Under the pieces are notes generated by a model. That model ran no database searches. It saw only the letters and a list, made by a program, of their open reading frames with translations, and was not told where the DNA came from. This document shows, one piece after another, positions 40,109-49,649 of a DNA stretch of 64,000 nucleotides (within the stretch, counting starts at the first letter, position 1; every line of letters begins with the position of its first letter). A program made the translations under genes and the position numbers. Source of the DNA: Kerstersia similis (GTDB lineage: Bacteria; Pseudomonadota; Gammaproteobacteria; Burkholderiales; Burkholderiaceae_B); contig NZ_CBCSIQ010000012.1 in assembly GCF_965139615.1 (NCBI RefSeq), forward strand, positions 45,437-109,436, given 5' to 3'.

Positions 40109-40467
40109 GCGTTCGAGTTCCGGCTGGCAGCCGCCCGCGCCTCCTCGCTCAAGGCAGGCACCGGCAAAACTGGCGCCTGCTTCAGATGATCAGGCGTCAC
40201 CCGCGCAGCATCCTCGTGCCATACCGCATGGACGGCAAGATTGCCCGCACCCTTTATCTCTGTGTCATCGACAAAGGACACCACGGCAACATCCCCCTCC
40301 TCGTCTTCCCAGCTGACCTGATCTATTTCCGGAGACAGGCCTTCGGCATAAAGAATCCGATATCCTTCGCCCACGTTCCTGAGCGTGGTTATCTCAATCA
40401 GTGCATCAGCTTGCATTTGTTCCATTGTTTCTATGATTTCAGGTGACAAGTCGGCGCATGCCCGCAC
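40105..40467 (-). CDS. Small acidic protein of unknown function, coupled to the ankyrin gene
   Basis: An up to 120-residue soluble protein I do not recognise. The stop overlaps the ankyrin gene's start by 4 bases (ATGA), so both are co-translated. The centre is acidic (SPEIDQVSWEDEEGDVAVVSFVDDTEIKG), the tail Ala/Pro-rich. A start at the internal Met at 40425 (MEQMQAD) is also possible; neither has a strong ribosome site. No membrane segment or signal. Confidence 0.6.
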   Translation of the reverse strand: MRACADLSPEIIETMEQMQADALIEITTLRNVGEGYRILYAEGLSPEIDQVSWEDEEGDVAVVSFVDDTEIKGAGNLAVHAVWHEDAARVTPDHLKQAPVLPVPALSEEARAAASRNSNA

Positions 40468-40917
40468 ACGGTTTCAGGGCAATCTCGCGGTCATCGCGGC
40501 CCCGCCGGGCAGCATTGCCAACAATCGGGCTGGCTCATGATACGTGATCAACAGAACAGCCCTGTTTCCAGTCGTTTCGAGCCGTATCCTCATGCGTACT
40601 GCGCGATAGCAAGGCCCCAGGGCTGCCCTAAACGCCAGGATCATGCGGCACCAAGCCGGCCACCACACCCGCCCATATGCCTGACTTTGTCGGTCCCCCG
40701 ACAGGCCCGTTCCCCGGGATGTCGCGCATGCAAAAAAAACGGACATTCGTAACCATCTCTTCCAAGAAGCAGCTGGCACCACAACTTTTGCTATCCTGAA
40801 GAATGGCTTCGTCCCGTATGGTCTGCCCCATGCACCACGGCGCTGAAACCAGGCAACCCATGCCTGCCGCCGCCATCAGTTCTTCCATCCTTATCCTGAT
40901 TTTTTCACGGAGGTTGT
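40468..40917. other. Intergenic region upstream of the entericidin gene
   Basis: This 450-base divergent gap contains open frames on both strands but none with a recognisable protein or good start. The entericidin promoter should lie within the last 100 bases; a GGAGG ribosome site is at 40909-40913. Confidence 0.55.
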
Positions 40918-41046
40918 ATGAACAAAAAAACCCTTATCCTCGCGCTGGCCATGCTTGCCACCAGCCTCGCCGGCTGCAACACCGTTGACGGCATAGGCAA
41001 GGACATTGAACGTGGTGGTGAGAAAATTCAGGAACAAGCCAAATAG
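40918..41046 (+). CDS. Entericidin A/B family lipoprotein
   Basis: A 42-residue lipoprotein too short for many gene callers. It starts MNKKTLILALAMLATSLAGC (lipobox SLAGC), and the mature peptide NTVDGIGKDIERGGEKIQEQAK matches the entericidin pattern of one amphipathic helix. A strong GGAGG site precedes the ATG. In enterobacteria entericidin A/B form an antidote/toxin lipoprotein pair; here only one is present. It is followed by a terminator. Confidence 0.92.
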   Translation: MNKKTLILALAMLATSLAGCNTVDGIGKDIERGGEKIQEQAK

Positions 41047-41110
41047 TGCTGCCTGTTGTTACACCTTTTTTTGATGTTTTTGCACCCGCGTCTTGTCTCG
41101 TCAGACAGAC

Positions 41111-41155
41111 AAAATTGCCTCAGTTGCCAAGCGTGGCATCTGAGGCAATTTTTTG
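41111..41155. terminator. Bidirectional terminator after the entericidin gene
   Basis: A 10-bp stem ATTGCCTCAG/CTGAGGCAAT (41114-41123 with 41140-41149) is flanked by A residues on the left and T6 on the right. It can serve both the entericidin gene and the convergent DUF3857 gene. Confidence 0.82.
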
Positions 41156-41177
41156 AGTGATCACGCTCACCTGATCA

Positions 41178-43049
41178 TCAGTCCCCTGGCAACTGAACCG
41201 CCAGATGCAATTTTTCAATGCAGCGGCGGCTTTCCTCTATCAGCTTGCCGAACTCGGCACTGTTGATTTCGTCGTGGCTCAACCAGCTGATTTTCTGGGC
41301 TTCGTGATAGCGATAGCGGTAGCCCTCGGGTGTCGGCTCTGCCTGCAGGTCAATGTCGAACCATGGGCTGCGTACTTTGCACTGCTGCGCCGGTTCGTCG
41401 ATCTTGCCGCCTGACAACGTCACGTCATAGGTGACGGTCTGCGGTTCGCCCTGGTAGAGATCGGCCAACTGGCCTTCGCTGCGATACTTGACGAAAGCTT
41501 CCCATTGGCCAGCCAGGTCTTCGCGGTCATAGAAATACTGCCCGCCACGACGCTCCAGGGCACGACCGTCGGTCAGCCGGGCCTTGATGACGTAGCCAGG
41601 CTGCACCACGAAAGTGCTGTCCTCACGTTCCAGGACGCAGTCCCTGACTTCCTTGGCAAATTTCCGGCATAGCTCCTGGTCGGTGCTGGTACGGCCAGAA
41701 AAGCGGTCTGTCACGCTGACATCCATCAGTAGCGCATTGGATAAGACCGCCTGCGCTTCGACCCTGGCCTCCCCGTCAGGCAGATAGTGTTCGCTGCGCG
41801 TGACTTGCACCGTTGCGCTGGGCAATTCCATGGGAATGTGTTCACGCCGAACCTGCCCCTCGGCGCCCAGTACCAGCGCCCAGCGCTGCTGGATGTCGGG
41901 CATGCTGCGGCCGGGTGCGAATACCGGGTTGGTCGGATCCAGCCACCATACCTTGCCATCCACTTCGGCACGAACGATGGCATGGTTCGGTGCATACATG
42001 CCGGGAATCAGGAGCTCACGCGCCATGTCGCCACGGCTGACAAGCGTCGGCTCCGCCTTGATGCCGGCAGCCTTGAGCATGGCACTCAGCAGCACAGCCA
42101 GATCCTTGCAGTCGCCGTATCCGTTGCGCTCGATTTCTGCCAGCGTGAAGGGTACGTAACCACGGCCGCTGGCGCGCCAGTCGCCCAGATAACGGTAGGT
42201 GTCGCTGATGTACTGCATCAAACCGGCAACTTGCTCCGGCACCGGTTTTCCCTGCACGGCAGCCACTGCCGCAGCCGCTTCCCTAGGCAGTTCAGCAGAG
42301 AGAATCTCGTTGTAACGCAATGCGAACGGCCCGATATTTTCCTGCAAATCCGGAGAACTGCCGATTTCCAGGCGAGGCCCATGGCGCAGATAGGCGTTGT
42401 CAGCCTCGTTGATATAGTTCAGATACAGCGGCGGCTGTTTCAGACTGAGCTTGATGGTTTTCTTGTCGGTACTTTGCTGGATGTCATAGGCATCCAGCAT
42501 TTCGCTACGCATGACCAGGGGCCGGTCGGACTTGAACGTCGCTTCGAAGCGGTCGTCGCGCACCGGCATGGGCTGGCGGTTGAATACATAGTGAAACTGC
42601 GTGCTCAAGGGCGGGGCCGCAAAATGCTCACGCAAGGTATAGCTGATGCGGGTGCCAACACGCAGGTTGGGGAATGCCAGGGATGTCTGGTGTTCCCGCA
42701 AAAAGCCCTGGTCAGGGTTGGGCGCTGTCCGCGTATCTATTTGCGAGGCATCCAGCGGAACCGGGTGCTCGCCTGGCTGCGTCACTTCCGCTTTCTCTAC
42801 CGTCAGGCTGTCGTTCTCGGCATAGCTGCGATCAATGCGCGACAGCATGTCGCGGCCGCTCGGCTTGAGAATGGTATAGCTGTAAGTGCTCAAGCAGTCC
42901 GTGCTGTTATCGGCATTGAACTGGCAATTGAATTCGATTTCACCCGCCAGAGGCGCTTCGGAGATCGGTTGCAGCGCCGCGAAAACTGGCGTGGCCGCGC
43001 AGCAGAGGCTGGCGGCAAGAACGGTGAGAGAGAAAGGAATACGGGGCAT
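41178..43049 (-). CDS. DUF3857 and transglutaminase-like domain protein, secreted
   Basis: A 623-residue protein. The start at 43049 gives a signal peptide (MPRIPFSLTVLAASLCCAATPVFA). A DUF3857 beta domain covers about residues 40-230, followed by a transglutaminase-like domain with SDTYRYLGDWRASGRGYVPFTLAEIERNGYGDCKDLAVLLSAML, whose GDCKD supplies the catalytic Cys, and PNHAIVRAEVDGKVWWLDPTNP, which supplies His and Asp. A DUF3858-like C-terminus follows. The active triad appears intact, so a periplasmic amide-processing activity is possible, but no substrate is known. Confidence 0.88.
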   Translation of the reverse strand: MPRIPFSLTVLAASLCCAATPVFAALQPISEAPLAGEIEFNCQFNADNSTDCLSTYSYTILKPSGRDMLSRIDRSYAENDSLTVEKAEVTQPGEHPVPLDASQIDTRTAPNPDQGFLREHQTSLAFPNLRVGTRISYTLREHFAAPPLSTQFHYVFNRQPMPVRDDRFEATFKSDRPLVMRSEMLDAYDIQQSTDKKTIKLSLKQPPLYLNYINEADNAYLRHGPRLEIGSSPDLQENIGPFALRYNEILSAELPREAAAAVAAVQGKPVPEQVAGLMQYISDTYRYLGDWRASGRGYVPFTLAEIERNGYGDCKDLAVLLSAMLKAAGIKAEPTLVSRGDMARELLIPGMYAPNHAIVRAEVDGKVWWLDPTNPVFAPGRSMPDIQQRWALVLGAEGQVRREHIPMELPSATVQVTRSEHYLPDGEARVEAQAVLSNALLMDVSVTDRFSGRTSTDQELCRKFAKEVRDCVLEREDSTFVVQPGYVIKARLTDGRALERRGGQYFYDREDLAGQWEAFVKYRSEGQLADLYQGEPQTVTYDVTLSGGKIDEPAQQCKVRSPWFDIDLQAEPTPEGYRYRYHEAQKISWLSHDEINSAEFGKLIEESRRCIEKLHLAVQLPGD

Positions 43050-43126
43050 CAGGACCTTGATATGAAACGTTTGAGCCAGGCAAATTTTGCCACGAACCTG
43101 GCCCACTCATTTCAGCCCCCGCTGAT

Positions 43127-44515
43127 TCAGAACTCTTCCAGAAACCGCATCCGGAAACGTTTGCCCTTGATATTGCTGTTGGACAGACGGGAAAAGGCCT
43201 GTTTGGCAATCTTGCGATCCAGCGCCACATAGGCGTTGTATTCGGTGATGTTGATCTTGCCCACCTGCTCGAACACCAGGCCACCGTCACCCGTCAGCGC
43301 TCCCAGCAGATCGCCCGGGCGCAGCTTGTCTTTCTTGCCCCCCTGGATGCACAGCGTGATCATGGGCGCGCGCAAAGGACGGTCCGCCTTGGGCCGCAAG
43401 GCCTTGATGTCGGCCCAGACCAGCGGTTTGCCCTGGTATTGCTCGATGAGGTTGGCCCAGCGCATTTCGTCCGGCGAGCACAGATTGAGCGCCAGCCCTT
43501 TCTGCTCACCCCGGCCGCTACGGCCGATACGGTGGATGTGAACCTCGGTATCCTTGGTGACATCCACGTTGATGACCGCCCCCAGGTTCTGGATATCCAG
43601 GCCGCGAGCCGCCACATCGGTTGCCACCAGTACGGCGCAGCTCTGGTTGGCGAACTGGATCAGGATTTCGTCGCGCTCGCGCTGCTCCAGGTCGCCATTG
43701 AGCGCCTGCGCGCTGATGCCTGCGGCCTGCAGACGTTCCACCAGGTCATGGCTGCGGATCTTGGTATTGCAGAACGCCAGCGTGGATACCGGCCGGAAAT
43801 GTCCCAGCAGAGTTGCCACGGCATCCAGCCGTTCACTGTCTTCGATTTCATAGAAAATCTGTTCGATGCGGCTGGCATCGTGCTGCGCCTGCACCTTCAC
43901 TTCGACCGGGTTGCGCAGGAAGCGGGCGCTGAGTTTGCGGATGTTTTCCGGATAGGTCGCCGAAAACAGCAGCGTCTGGCGCTTGGAAGGGCAGCGCGAA
44001 GCAATGGCCACGATGTCATCATGGAAGCCCATATCGACCATGCGGTCGGCCTCATCCAGCACCAGCGTGCTCAGGCCGGAAAGGTCAAGACTGCCGCGAT
44101 CAAGGTGATCCTGCACGCGGCCAGGCGTACCCACGACCACATGCGTGCCGCGCGCCAGCGATTCGGCCTGCGGCCGTGCCGACGTACCGCCGCACAAAGT
44201 CAGTATTTTCACGTTGGGAATTGAGCGGGCCAGCCGGCGCAACTCTTGCGCTACTTGCTCGGCCAATTCACGCGTCGGGCATAACAGCAATGCCTGCGGC
44301 GTCTGGCGATGAATCTGCAATGATTGCAGCACGCCCAGGCCGAACGCGGCTGTCTTGCCACTGCCGGTCTTGGCTTGCGCGATCAGGTCGCGGCCTTCCA
44401 GAATCAGCGGCAGGCTTTGCGCCTGGATCGGTGTCATCTGTTCAAAACCCAGGCTTTGCAGGTTTTCCAGCAAGGCGGGCAACAGGGGCAGGGATGAGAA
44501 TGGCGTTTGGGTCAC
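43127..44515 (-). CDS. dbpA: ATP-dependent RNA helicase DbpA
   Basis: A 462-residue DEAD-box helicase acting on 23S rRNA hairpin 92 during 50S assembly. The order of motifs is Q motif (LGFEQMTPIQAQSLP), Walker A AQAKTGSGKT, PTRELAEQ, DEAD (LVLDEADRMVDMGF), SAT (LLFSATYP) and HRIGRSGR. The C-terminal RNA-binding domain (MITLCIQGGKKDKLRPGDLLGALTGDGGL) is diagnostic for DbpA. The likely start is GTG at 44515, by match to the family N-terminus; an ATG at 44608 would add a non-homologous 31 residues. Confidence 0.93.
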   Translation of the reverse strand: MTQTPFSSLPLLPALLENLQSLGFEQMTPIQAQSLPLILEGRDLIAQAKTGSGKTAAFGLGVLQSLQIHRQTPQALLLCPTRELAEQVAQELRRLARSIPNVKILTLCGGTSARPQAESLARGTHVVVGTPGRVQDHLDRGSLDLSGLSTLVLDEADRMVDMGFHDDIVAIASRCPSKRQTLLFSATYPENIRKLSARFLRNPVEVKVQAQHDASRIEQIFYEIEDSERLDAVATLLGHFRPVSTLAFCNTKIRSHDLVERLQAAGISAQALNGDLEQRERDEILIQFANQSCAVLVATDVAARGLDIQNLGAVINVDVTKDTEVHIHRIGRSGRGEQKGLALNLCSPDEMRWANLIEQYQGKPLVWADIKALRPKADRPLRAPMITLCIQGGKKDKLRPGDLLGALTGDGGLVFEQVGKINITEYNAYVALDRKIAKQAFSRLSNSNIKGKRFRMRFLEEF

Positions 44516-44727
44516 AGTAGAACGGTGTGCGAGAACCGAGCAAGATTGAATCGACCGACAGTGTATGCCGGCCTGGCCTGCCACGGGGGCCACAATGCAC
44601 ACCTGCATGCCATCCCATGAAAAGAATACGGCGCGCCTTCCTGTTGCCGGTACCGCATGGGGCCGGGAATTTATGTGACAATCCTTCCACGATATCGACT
44701 TTCGGACGTATCCGGCAGGGGCCAGTC

Positions 44728-46263
44728 ATGTTACGAAGCGGGATTGCCATTCTCACAGCTGGCCTGATCTCATCGTGTGGCCTGCCCGCGCCGGACTCGC
44801 GCAGCGCATCCCTGGCGACCATGACACAAGACGGTTTGGACACCCGGCTGGGCCGAAGCCTGGCACCACTTGCCGCCCAGCATCCCGGCCTGTCCGGCGT
44901 TCTGCCGCTGAGCGACTCCCTGGACGCCTTTGCGGCGCGCATTCTGCTGATTGCTGCGGCAGAACGCAGCGTCGATGTCCAATACTATATATGGCGTGAT
45001 GACATCACCGGCAACCTGCTGCTGCGTTCGCTGCATGAGGCCTCGCGACGCAATGTACGCGTCCGGCTGCTGCTCGATGACAATGGCACGAACGGCCTGG
45101 ATGGCAAGCTCGCGCTGCTCAATGCCGAACCCAATGTGGAAGTGCGTTTATTCAATCCCTTCCCATCGCGCCTCTTCAAGCCCTTGGGCTTCCTGACCGA
45201 TTTCCGCCGGCTGAACCGGCGCATGCACAACAAATCCCTGACCGTCGATGGGCAGGCAACCATTGTTGGCGGGCGCAATATCGGCGATGAATATTTCGGT
45301 GCCACGCCAGACGTCGCCTTCGCAGATCTGGATGTGCTGGTCATCGGCCCCGTCGTCGATCAGGTTTCCCAGGATTTTGACCGTTATTGGCACAGCCCGT
45401 CTGCCTACCCGCTGGAGCAGCTGGTTTCCTCACCAGGCAAGCGGCGGGCGCAAACCTTGCTGCAGGAAGAAGCCGATGCCGCCCTGGTACCCAAGGCCCA
45501 TGCCTATGTCCAGGCCATTGCCCAATCGAATTTCATTGAAAACCTCTATGCCGGACGTCTGGCATTTCACTGGTCGAAAGTGCGCCTGGTCAGCGACGAC
45601 CCGGCCAAGGCGCTGGGCCAGGCGCCGCCTGATGCGCTGCTGACGGCGCGCCTGGCGGATATTCTGGGTACCCCCAGGCGCTCCGTCGATCTGATTTCCC
45701 CCTATTTCGTGCCGACCACCCAGGGGGTGCAGGCCTTGGGCGAACTGGCCGCGCAAGGCGTACGCCTGCGGATCCTGACCAATGCCATGGAAGCCACGGA
45801 TGTGCTGGCAGTCCATGCCGGTTACGCCAAATACCGTGTTCCCTTGCTGGAACAGGACGTCGAACTCTACGAACTGCGGCGCAACTCCGATACCGAGCGC
45901 CCCAAGGAAAAGGCCGGCCCCTTCGGCAGCTCCGGCTCCAGCCTGCATGCCAAGACTTTCGCTATCGACGGCGAACGGGTTTTCGTCGGTTCCTTCAACT
46001 TCGACCCGCGCTCGGCGCAATTGAATACCGAGCTGGGCTTCGTCATTGAAAGCGCGCCGCTGGCGCAGGCCATGTCCCAAGCCTTTGACCAAGGTATTCC
46101 ACGGTATGCCTACCAGCTGGAACTCGACGACAAGCATGAACTCGTCTGGCTCAAGCAAGACCCGGATGGCGAAGTTCGTCTCACCCGCGAGCCCGACAGT
46201 TCATTCTGGAAACGGCTGTACCTGCGGTTTCTGTCCATCCTGCCGATAGAACCCTTGCTATAG
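44728..46263 (+). CDS. Phospholipase D-family lipoprotein (ClsC-like)
   Basis: A 511-residue protein with two HKD motifs: MHNKSLTVDGQATIVGGRNIGDEYF (near residues 165-190) and LHAKTFAIDGERVFVGSFNFDPRS (near 408-431). The start at 44728 gives a lipoprotein signal (MLRSGIAILTAGLISSCG), so the enzyme should sit in the envelope. The architecture resembles cardiolipin synthase C, which joins phosphatidylglycerol and phosphatidylethanolamine; partner ymdB is not nearby. It is convergent with the next gene with a 37-base gap and no clear terminator. Confidence 0.88.
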   Translation: MLRSGIAILTAGLISSCGLPAPDSRSASLATMTQDGLDTRLGRSLAPLAAQHPGLSGVLPLSDSLDAFAARILLIAAAERSVDVQYYIWRDDITGNLLLRSLHEASRRNVRVRLLLDDNGTNGLDGKLALLNAEPNVEVRLFNPFPSRLFKPLGFLTDFRRLNRRMHNKSLTVDGQATIVGGRNIGDEYFGATPDVAFADLDVLVIGPVVDQVSQDFDRYWHSPSAYPLEQLVSSPGKRRAQTLLQEEADAALVPKAHAYVQAIAQSNFIENLYAGRLAFHWSKVRLVSDDPAKALGQAPPDALLTARLADILGTPRRSVDLISPYFVPTTQGVQALGELAAQGVRLRILTNAMEATDVLAVHAGYAKYRVPLLEQDVELYELRRNSDTERPKEKAGPFGSSGSSLHAKTFAIDGERVFVGSFNFDPRSAQLNTELGFVIESAPLAQAMSQAFDQGIPRYAYQLELDDKHELVWLKQDPDGEVRLTREPDSSFWKRLYLRFLSILPIEPLL

Positions 46264-46300
46264 CTTCCCCCGGCCACGGTGTCCGCACGCCCCCTGCGGA

Positions 46301-47194
46301 CTATGCCGCCCGGGCACGGCTGCGCGTCGCTATCCAGCAAAGTATCGAGCCCACGCATACCATGCCCGCCCCCTGCCAGAACGCCAGCGATAGCGGCGTA
46401 CTCAACAGCAGCGCAGCCAGCAGCGCCGATAGTACGGGAATGAAATACGACGCCCCGGCCAGAATGGTGACATTGCCATGCAGGATACCGACATTCCAGG
46501 CCGCATAGCCAAAGCCCATGGCAGCAGCGGCCAGCAACAAATAGACCACGCTGCGCCAGGACCACAGCATGGGTTCGCCCCCCATGGCGGCGTACTTGAC
46601 CCATAACACCAACGCCACCAGCATGAAGAACAGCGTCACGCCATTCTTCCCTTCCGCAATCCGCGCCGTGACGGTGCAGTACACGGCCCAGATAATGGCT
46701 CCCGCCAGCGCCAGCCCGTAACTCAACGGGTTGTCTTGCACATTGGCCAGCATGCCCGAGATTTCCAGCCCTTGCTCGCCGCCCAAGACCCAGCACACCC
46801 CGGCAATGGCAATCACAAAGCCAGGGATAATGAGCCAGCTGGCTTTCTGCCGGTTGAACAGGATGGCGAAAACCATGGTCAAGGCCGGCCAAAGGTAATT
46901 GACCATGCCGACCTCAATGGCCTGCCGGCTGCTATTCGCATAACCGATGGACAAGGCCAGACATAGCTCATAGGCCACAAACAGCAAGCTGCCCCAGAGC
47001 AGATAACGGCGGGGAAATTCATAGACCTTGCTGGGGCCGACCGTCAGCAACAGAAAAACCGACGCCACTGTATAGATCAGCGCGGCACCACCTGTCGCGC
47101 CGAAATACTCGCTGACGCCGCGAATCAGGCCAACAATGGCACTCCACAACAGCACTGCAATCAAACCAACCAGTGTTGCCTTACGCGCATTCAT
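46301..47194 (-). CDS. yddG: EamA/DMT-family aromatic amino acid exporter (YddG-like)
   Basis: A 297-residue membrane protein with ten hydrophobic segments. It starts at 47194 (MNARKATLVGLIAVLLWSAIVGLIRGVSEYFG), the family N-terminus. Matching YddG features include LFVAYELCLALSIGYANSSRQAIEVGMVNYLWPALTMVFAILFNRQKA. In E. coli YddG exports Phe, Tyr and Trp. It shares direction with the fsr-like gene upstream, separated by 190 bases. Confidence 0.88.
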   Translation of the reverse strand: MNARKATLVGLIAVLLWSAIVGLIRGVSEYFGATGGAALIYTVASVFLLLTVGPSKVYEFPRRYLLWGSLLFVAYELCLALSIGYANSSRQAIEVGMVNYLWPALTMVFAILFNRQKASWLIIPGFVIAIAGVCWVLGGEQGLEISGMLANVQDNPLSYGLALAGAIIWAVYCTVTARIAEGKNGVTLFFMLVALVLWVKYAAMGGEPMLWSWRSVVYLLLAAAAMGFGYAAWNVGILHGNVTILAGASYFIPVLSALLAALLLSTPLSLAFWQGAGMVCVGSILCWIATRSRARAA

Positions 47195-47384
47195 CAATTC
47201 CGAGCCTCGTTCACGACCGCCGACCGGGAAGCCGGTGCGACGAAACCCATAAGTGTATCTGTGGCGACCGGGGCGCGGCCAGACAGTTAGCCCGCCATGC
47301 CCGCCCCCCAGGGCACATGCACCCGGCACGTGCCCGGCCCGTACCCGGCCCGCAATGGGCACGTATCCAAGGCCTCTGGAGCAA

Positions 47385-48566
47385 TCAGGCCTGTACCAGC
47401 ACCTGCTGCGTATTCAGACGATTGCGCATGCACCAGGCCAGCAGGCAAGCCACGCACAACACGCACAGCACCGCACCCAAGGTATAGCGCAAACCCATGG
47501 CATCGGACAGCAAGCCAAACAAAGGCGCCACCATCCCGCCTATGGACATGGCCAGGCCCAGGGTAATGCCGCTGGCCGTCGCCTGATTGCGCGGCAGATA
47601 GTCCTGCGCCAGCGTCACCTGGGGCGCAAACGGCAAGAACATGCACAGGCCCAGCAACAAGGTAAAGCTCCATGCCATCATGGGCGAGGACGCCAGCACC
47701 AGGCCTGCCAGCGCCGGCAACGCAAACAGGTAGCCCAACCGGATGGCCAGCATACGCCCCCAACGGTCGCCTATCCAACCACCCAGCAAGGTACCCGCAG
47801 CGCCAGCAGCCGTGAAGGTGGTCAGCGCGGCAGCCCCTACAAACGCACTCCCCCCCAGCTCGCGCGTGACATAGAGAGACAGCATGGACACCACGATCAC
47901 ATAAGGAATGGACCAGCCCACGATCACCCCGCACAACAGGAAGAACGCTTTCCAGTCGTTTTCCGCCAGGATCTTGCGTCCGCCTATGCTGACGGCGGCA
48001 GACCGGGCCGCTGTGGCCGCCTTGCGGCCGTCCGCGCGAGTCCAGAACATCCAGATGGCCAGCATGCACAGCGCAGGCAACACCAGCAACCCGCTTCGGT
48101 CCAGCTCACCGCCCCCGACAACGGATGCCGCCAGCAAAGGGGCGAATGAAGCGCCGATGGTTCCGCCAACGGAGAACACGCTCATCGCCTTCTGCGACGA
48201 GCCACCCGCCACCCGCGCCGCCACGGTTGCCGGAGGATGATAGGCAGCAATCCCCAGGCCGCACAGCGTTGCAGCAATCCAGCTGCCCCAGTACTCCGGG
48301 CTCAAGCCCATCAGCACCAGGCCGATCGCTGCGACCATGAAGCCCAGCGGCACCATCCAGGGGCGCGACGCGCGATCGACATACATGCCGAACAAAGGCT
48401 GCACCACACTGGAGAGCGCCGTAGCCGCCAGCATCAACCCACTGACTGCGGTGTAGCTATACCCCCGCTCCAGCGCCATGAAAGGCAGCAAGGCTGGCAC
48501 CAGACCCTGATAAAAATCATTGACGGCATGGGTGCCCGTCAACAGACCAAGACGGGCGCGATTCAT
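47385..48566 (-). CDS. MFS transporter, fosmidomycin-resistance (Fsr) type
   Basis: A 393-residue inner-membrane protein with twelve hydrophobic segments. The start MNRARLGLLTGTHAVNDFYQGLVPALLPFM at 48566 and the following VQPLFGMYVDRASRPWMVPLG match the Fsr branch of MFS efflux pumps. It is divergent from an AraC-type regulator across 166 bases, the common arrangement for a regulated efflux gene. The natural substrate is unknown. Confidence 0.85.
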   Translation of the reverse strand: MNRARLGLLTGTHAVNDFYQGLVPALLPFMALERGYSYTAVSGLMLAATALSSVVQPLFGMYVDRASRPWMVPLGFMVAAIGLVLMGLSPEYWGSWIAATLCGLGIAAYHPPATVAARVAGGSSQKAMSVFSVGGTIGASFAPLLAASVVGGGELDRSGLLVLPALCMLAIWMFWTRADGRKAATAARSAAVSIGGRKILAENDWKAFFLLCGVIVGWSIPYVIVVSMLSLYVTRELGGSAFVGAAALTTFTAAGAAGTLLGGWIGDRWGRMLAIRLGYLFALPALAGLVLASSPMMAWSFTLLLGLCMFLPFAPQVTLAQDYLPRNQATASGITLGLAMSIGGMVAPLFGLLSDAMGLRYTLGAVLCVLCVACLLAWCMRNRLNTQQVLVQA

Positions 48567-48732
48567 GCGGGCCTCCGTGACAAGCAAGCCTGCAAGCGAA
48601 ACATAAACATGGTTGAGTCCTCGAAACAGGGAAATAAGAATGGCAATCAACCCATCTTAAAAAGCCCCGGGATTGTCTTCTCGCGCAAAATCCACAACAA
48701 TCGTCGAGAAACTGACAACCTGAACCCTGACC

Positions 48733-49620
48733 ATGGCGGAGCTCCCCCTTACACCGTCTCCCGAGATGCGCTGGGCCATGACCCAGCCCGGGCTGATCCG
48801 CGTGCCTGACCCGCATGCTTCGCCCATGCAGGGCGAACATACCGCGAGCCCGGTCGTGGCCTATGGCACGGATATGCCTGCCAACGCCCATATCCCGCCA
48901 CACACCCATCGGCGAGCACAATTGCTGCACGCCACGACAGGCGTCATGCTGATCCGCGCAGAAAACGGCAGTTGGGTGGTGCCACCAGGCTGCGCCGTTT
49001 GGGTACCGCCGGGCATCTACCATGACATCCGGATGGCCAATCAGCCCGTGGCGATGCGCACGATCTTCGTCGAACCCGGCTTGCGCCCTGCTCTCTGGCC
49101 CCACTGCCAGGTCATTGAAGTGTCACCCTTGCTGCTGCAGCTGATCCTGGCTGCGACCGAACTGCCGCTGGACTACCCCACGGGCGGACGGTCCGAGCGC
49201 ATCATGTCGCTGATTCTGGATGAAATCGAGGCTGCGACGCCGCTGGCGCTGCATGTGCCCATGCCTACCCACCCCGGTTTGCTGGAGCGTTGCCGCGCTT
49301 TCATTGCCTCGCCTGCTGATGCCATCAGCCTGGAAGCCTGGGCTCAGGCCATGCATATGCACCCGCGCACCCTGGCGCGCCTGTTCCAGCGGGAAACCGG
49401 ATTGAATTTTGGCAGCTGGTGCCGGCGCACGCGCCTGCTGCTGGCGCTTCCCATGCTGGTGTCCGGCGCGTCCGTCCTGGAGGTGGCGCTGGCGCATGGC
49501 TATGACAGCCCCAGCGCGTTCAGCGCCACCTTCCGGCAGCATTTCGGACAACCGCCCAGCGCGTACCAGCAGGGCCGCGGCGGCCACCCCGCCCCCGCTC
49601 GCCAGCGCCCGACGGCCTGA
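48733..49620 (+). CDS. AraC-family transcriptional regulator
   Basis: A 295-residue regulator. An N-terminal cupin sensor (PPHTHRRAQLLHATTGVMLIRAENGSWVVPPGCAVWVPPGIYHD, residues 55-98) is followed by a C-terminal double helix-turn-helix (SLEAWAQAMHMHPRTLARLFQRETGLNFGSWCRRTRLLLALPMLVSGASVLEVALAHGYDSPSAFSATFRQHFGQPPS, about 198-275). It is probably the regulator of the divergent fsr-like pump. A tiny 8-base tandem repeat (GTCCTGAC) follows the stop. Confidence 0.93.
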   Translation: MAELPLTPSPEMRWAMTQPGLIRVPDPHASPMQGEHTASPVVAYGTDMPANAHIPPHTHRRAQLLHATTGVMLIRAENGSWVVPPGCAVWVPPGIYHDIRMANQPVAMRTIFVEPGLRPALWPHCQVIEVSPLLLQLILAATELPLDYPTGGRSERIMSLILDEIEAATPLALHVPMPTHPGLLERCRAFIASPADAISLEAWAQAMHMHPRTLARLFQRETGLNFGSWCRRTRLLLALPMLVSGASVLEVALAHGYDSPSAFSATFRQHFGQPPSAYQQGRGGHPAPARQRPTA

Positions 49621-49649
49621 AGTCCTGACGTCCTGACGTCCTGCATCAG

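Noticed and set aside
40474..40782. A minus-strand open frame of about 100 codons upstream of the entericidin gene
   Set aside because: No ribosome site, no family resemblance, Arg/Trp-rich composition like a chance frame.
49621..49646. Three-fold 8-base repeat (GTCCTGAC) after the AraC gene
   Set aside because: Too short and too few copies to support any function; consistent with slippage.
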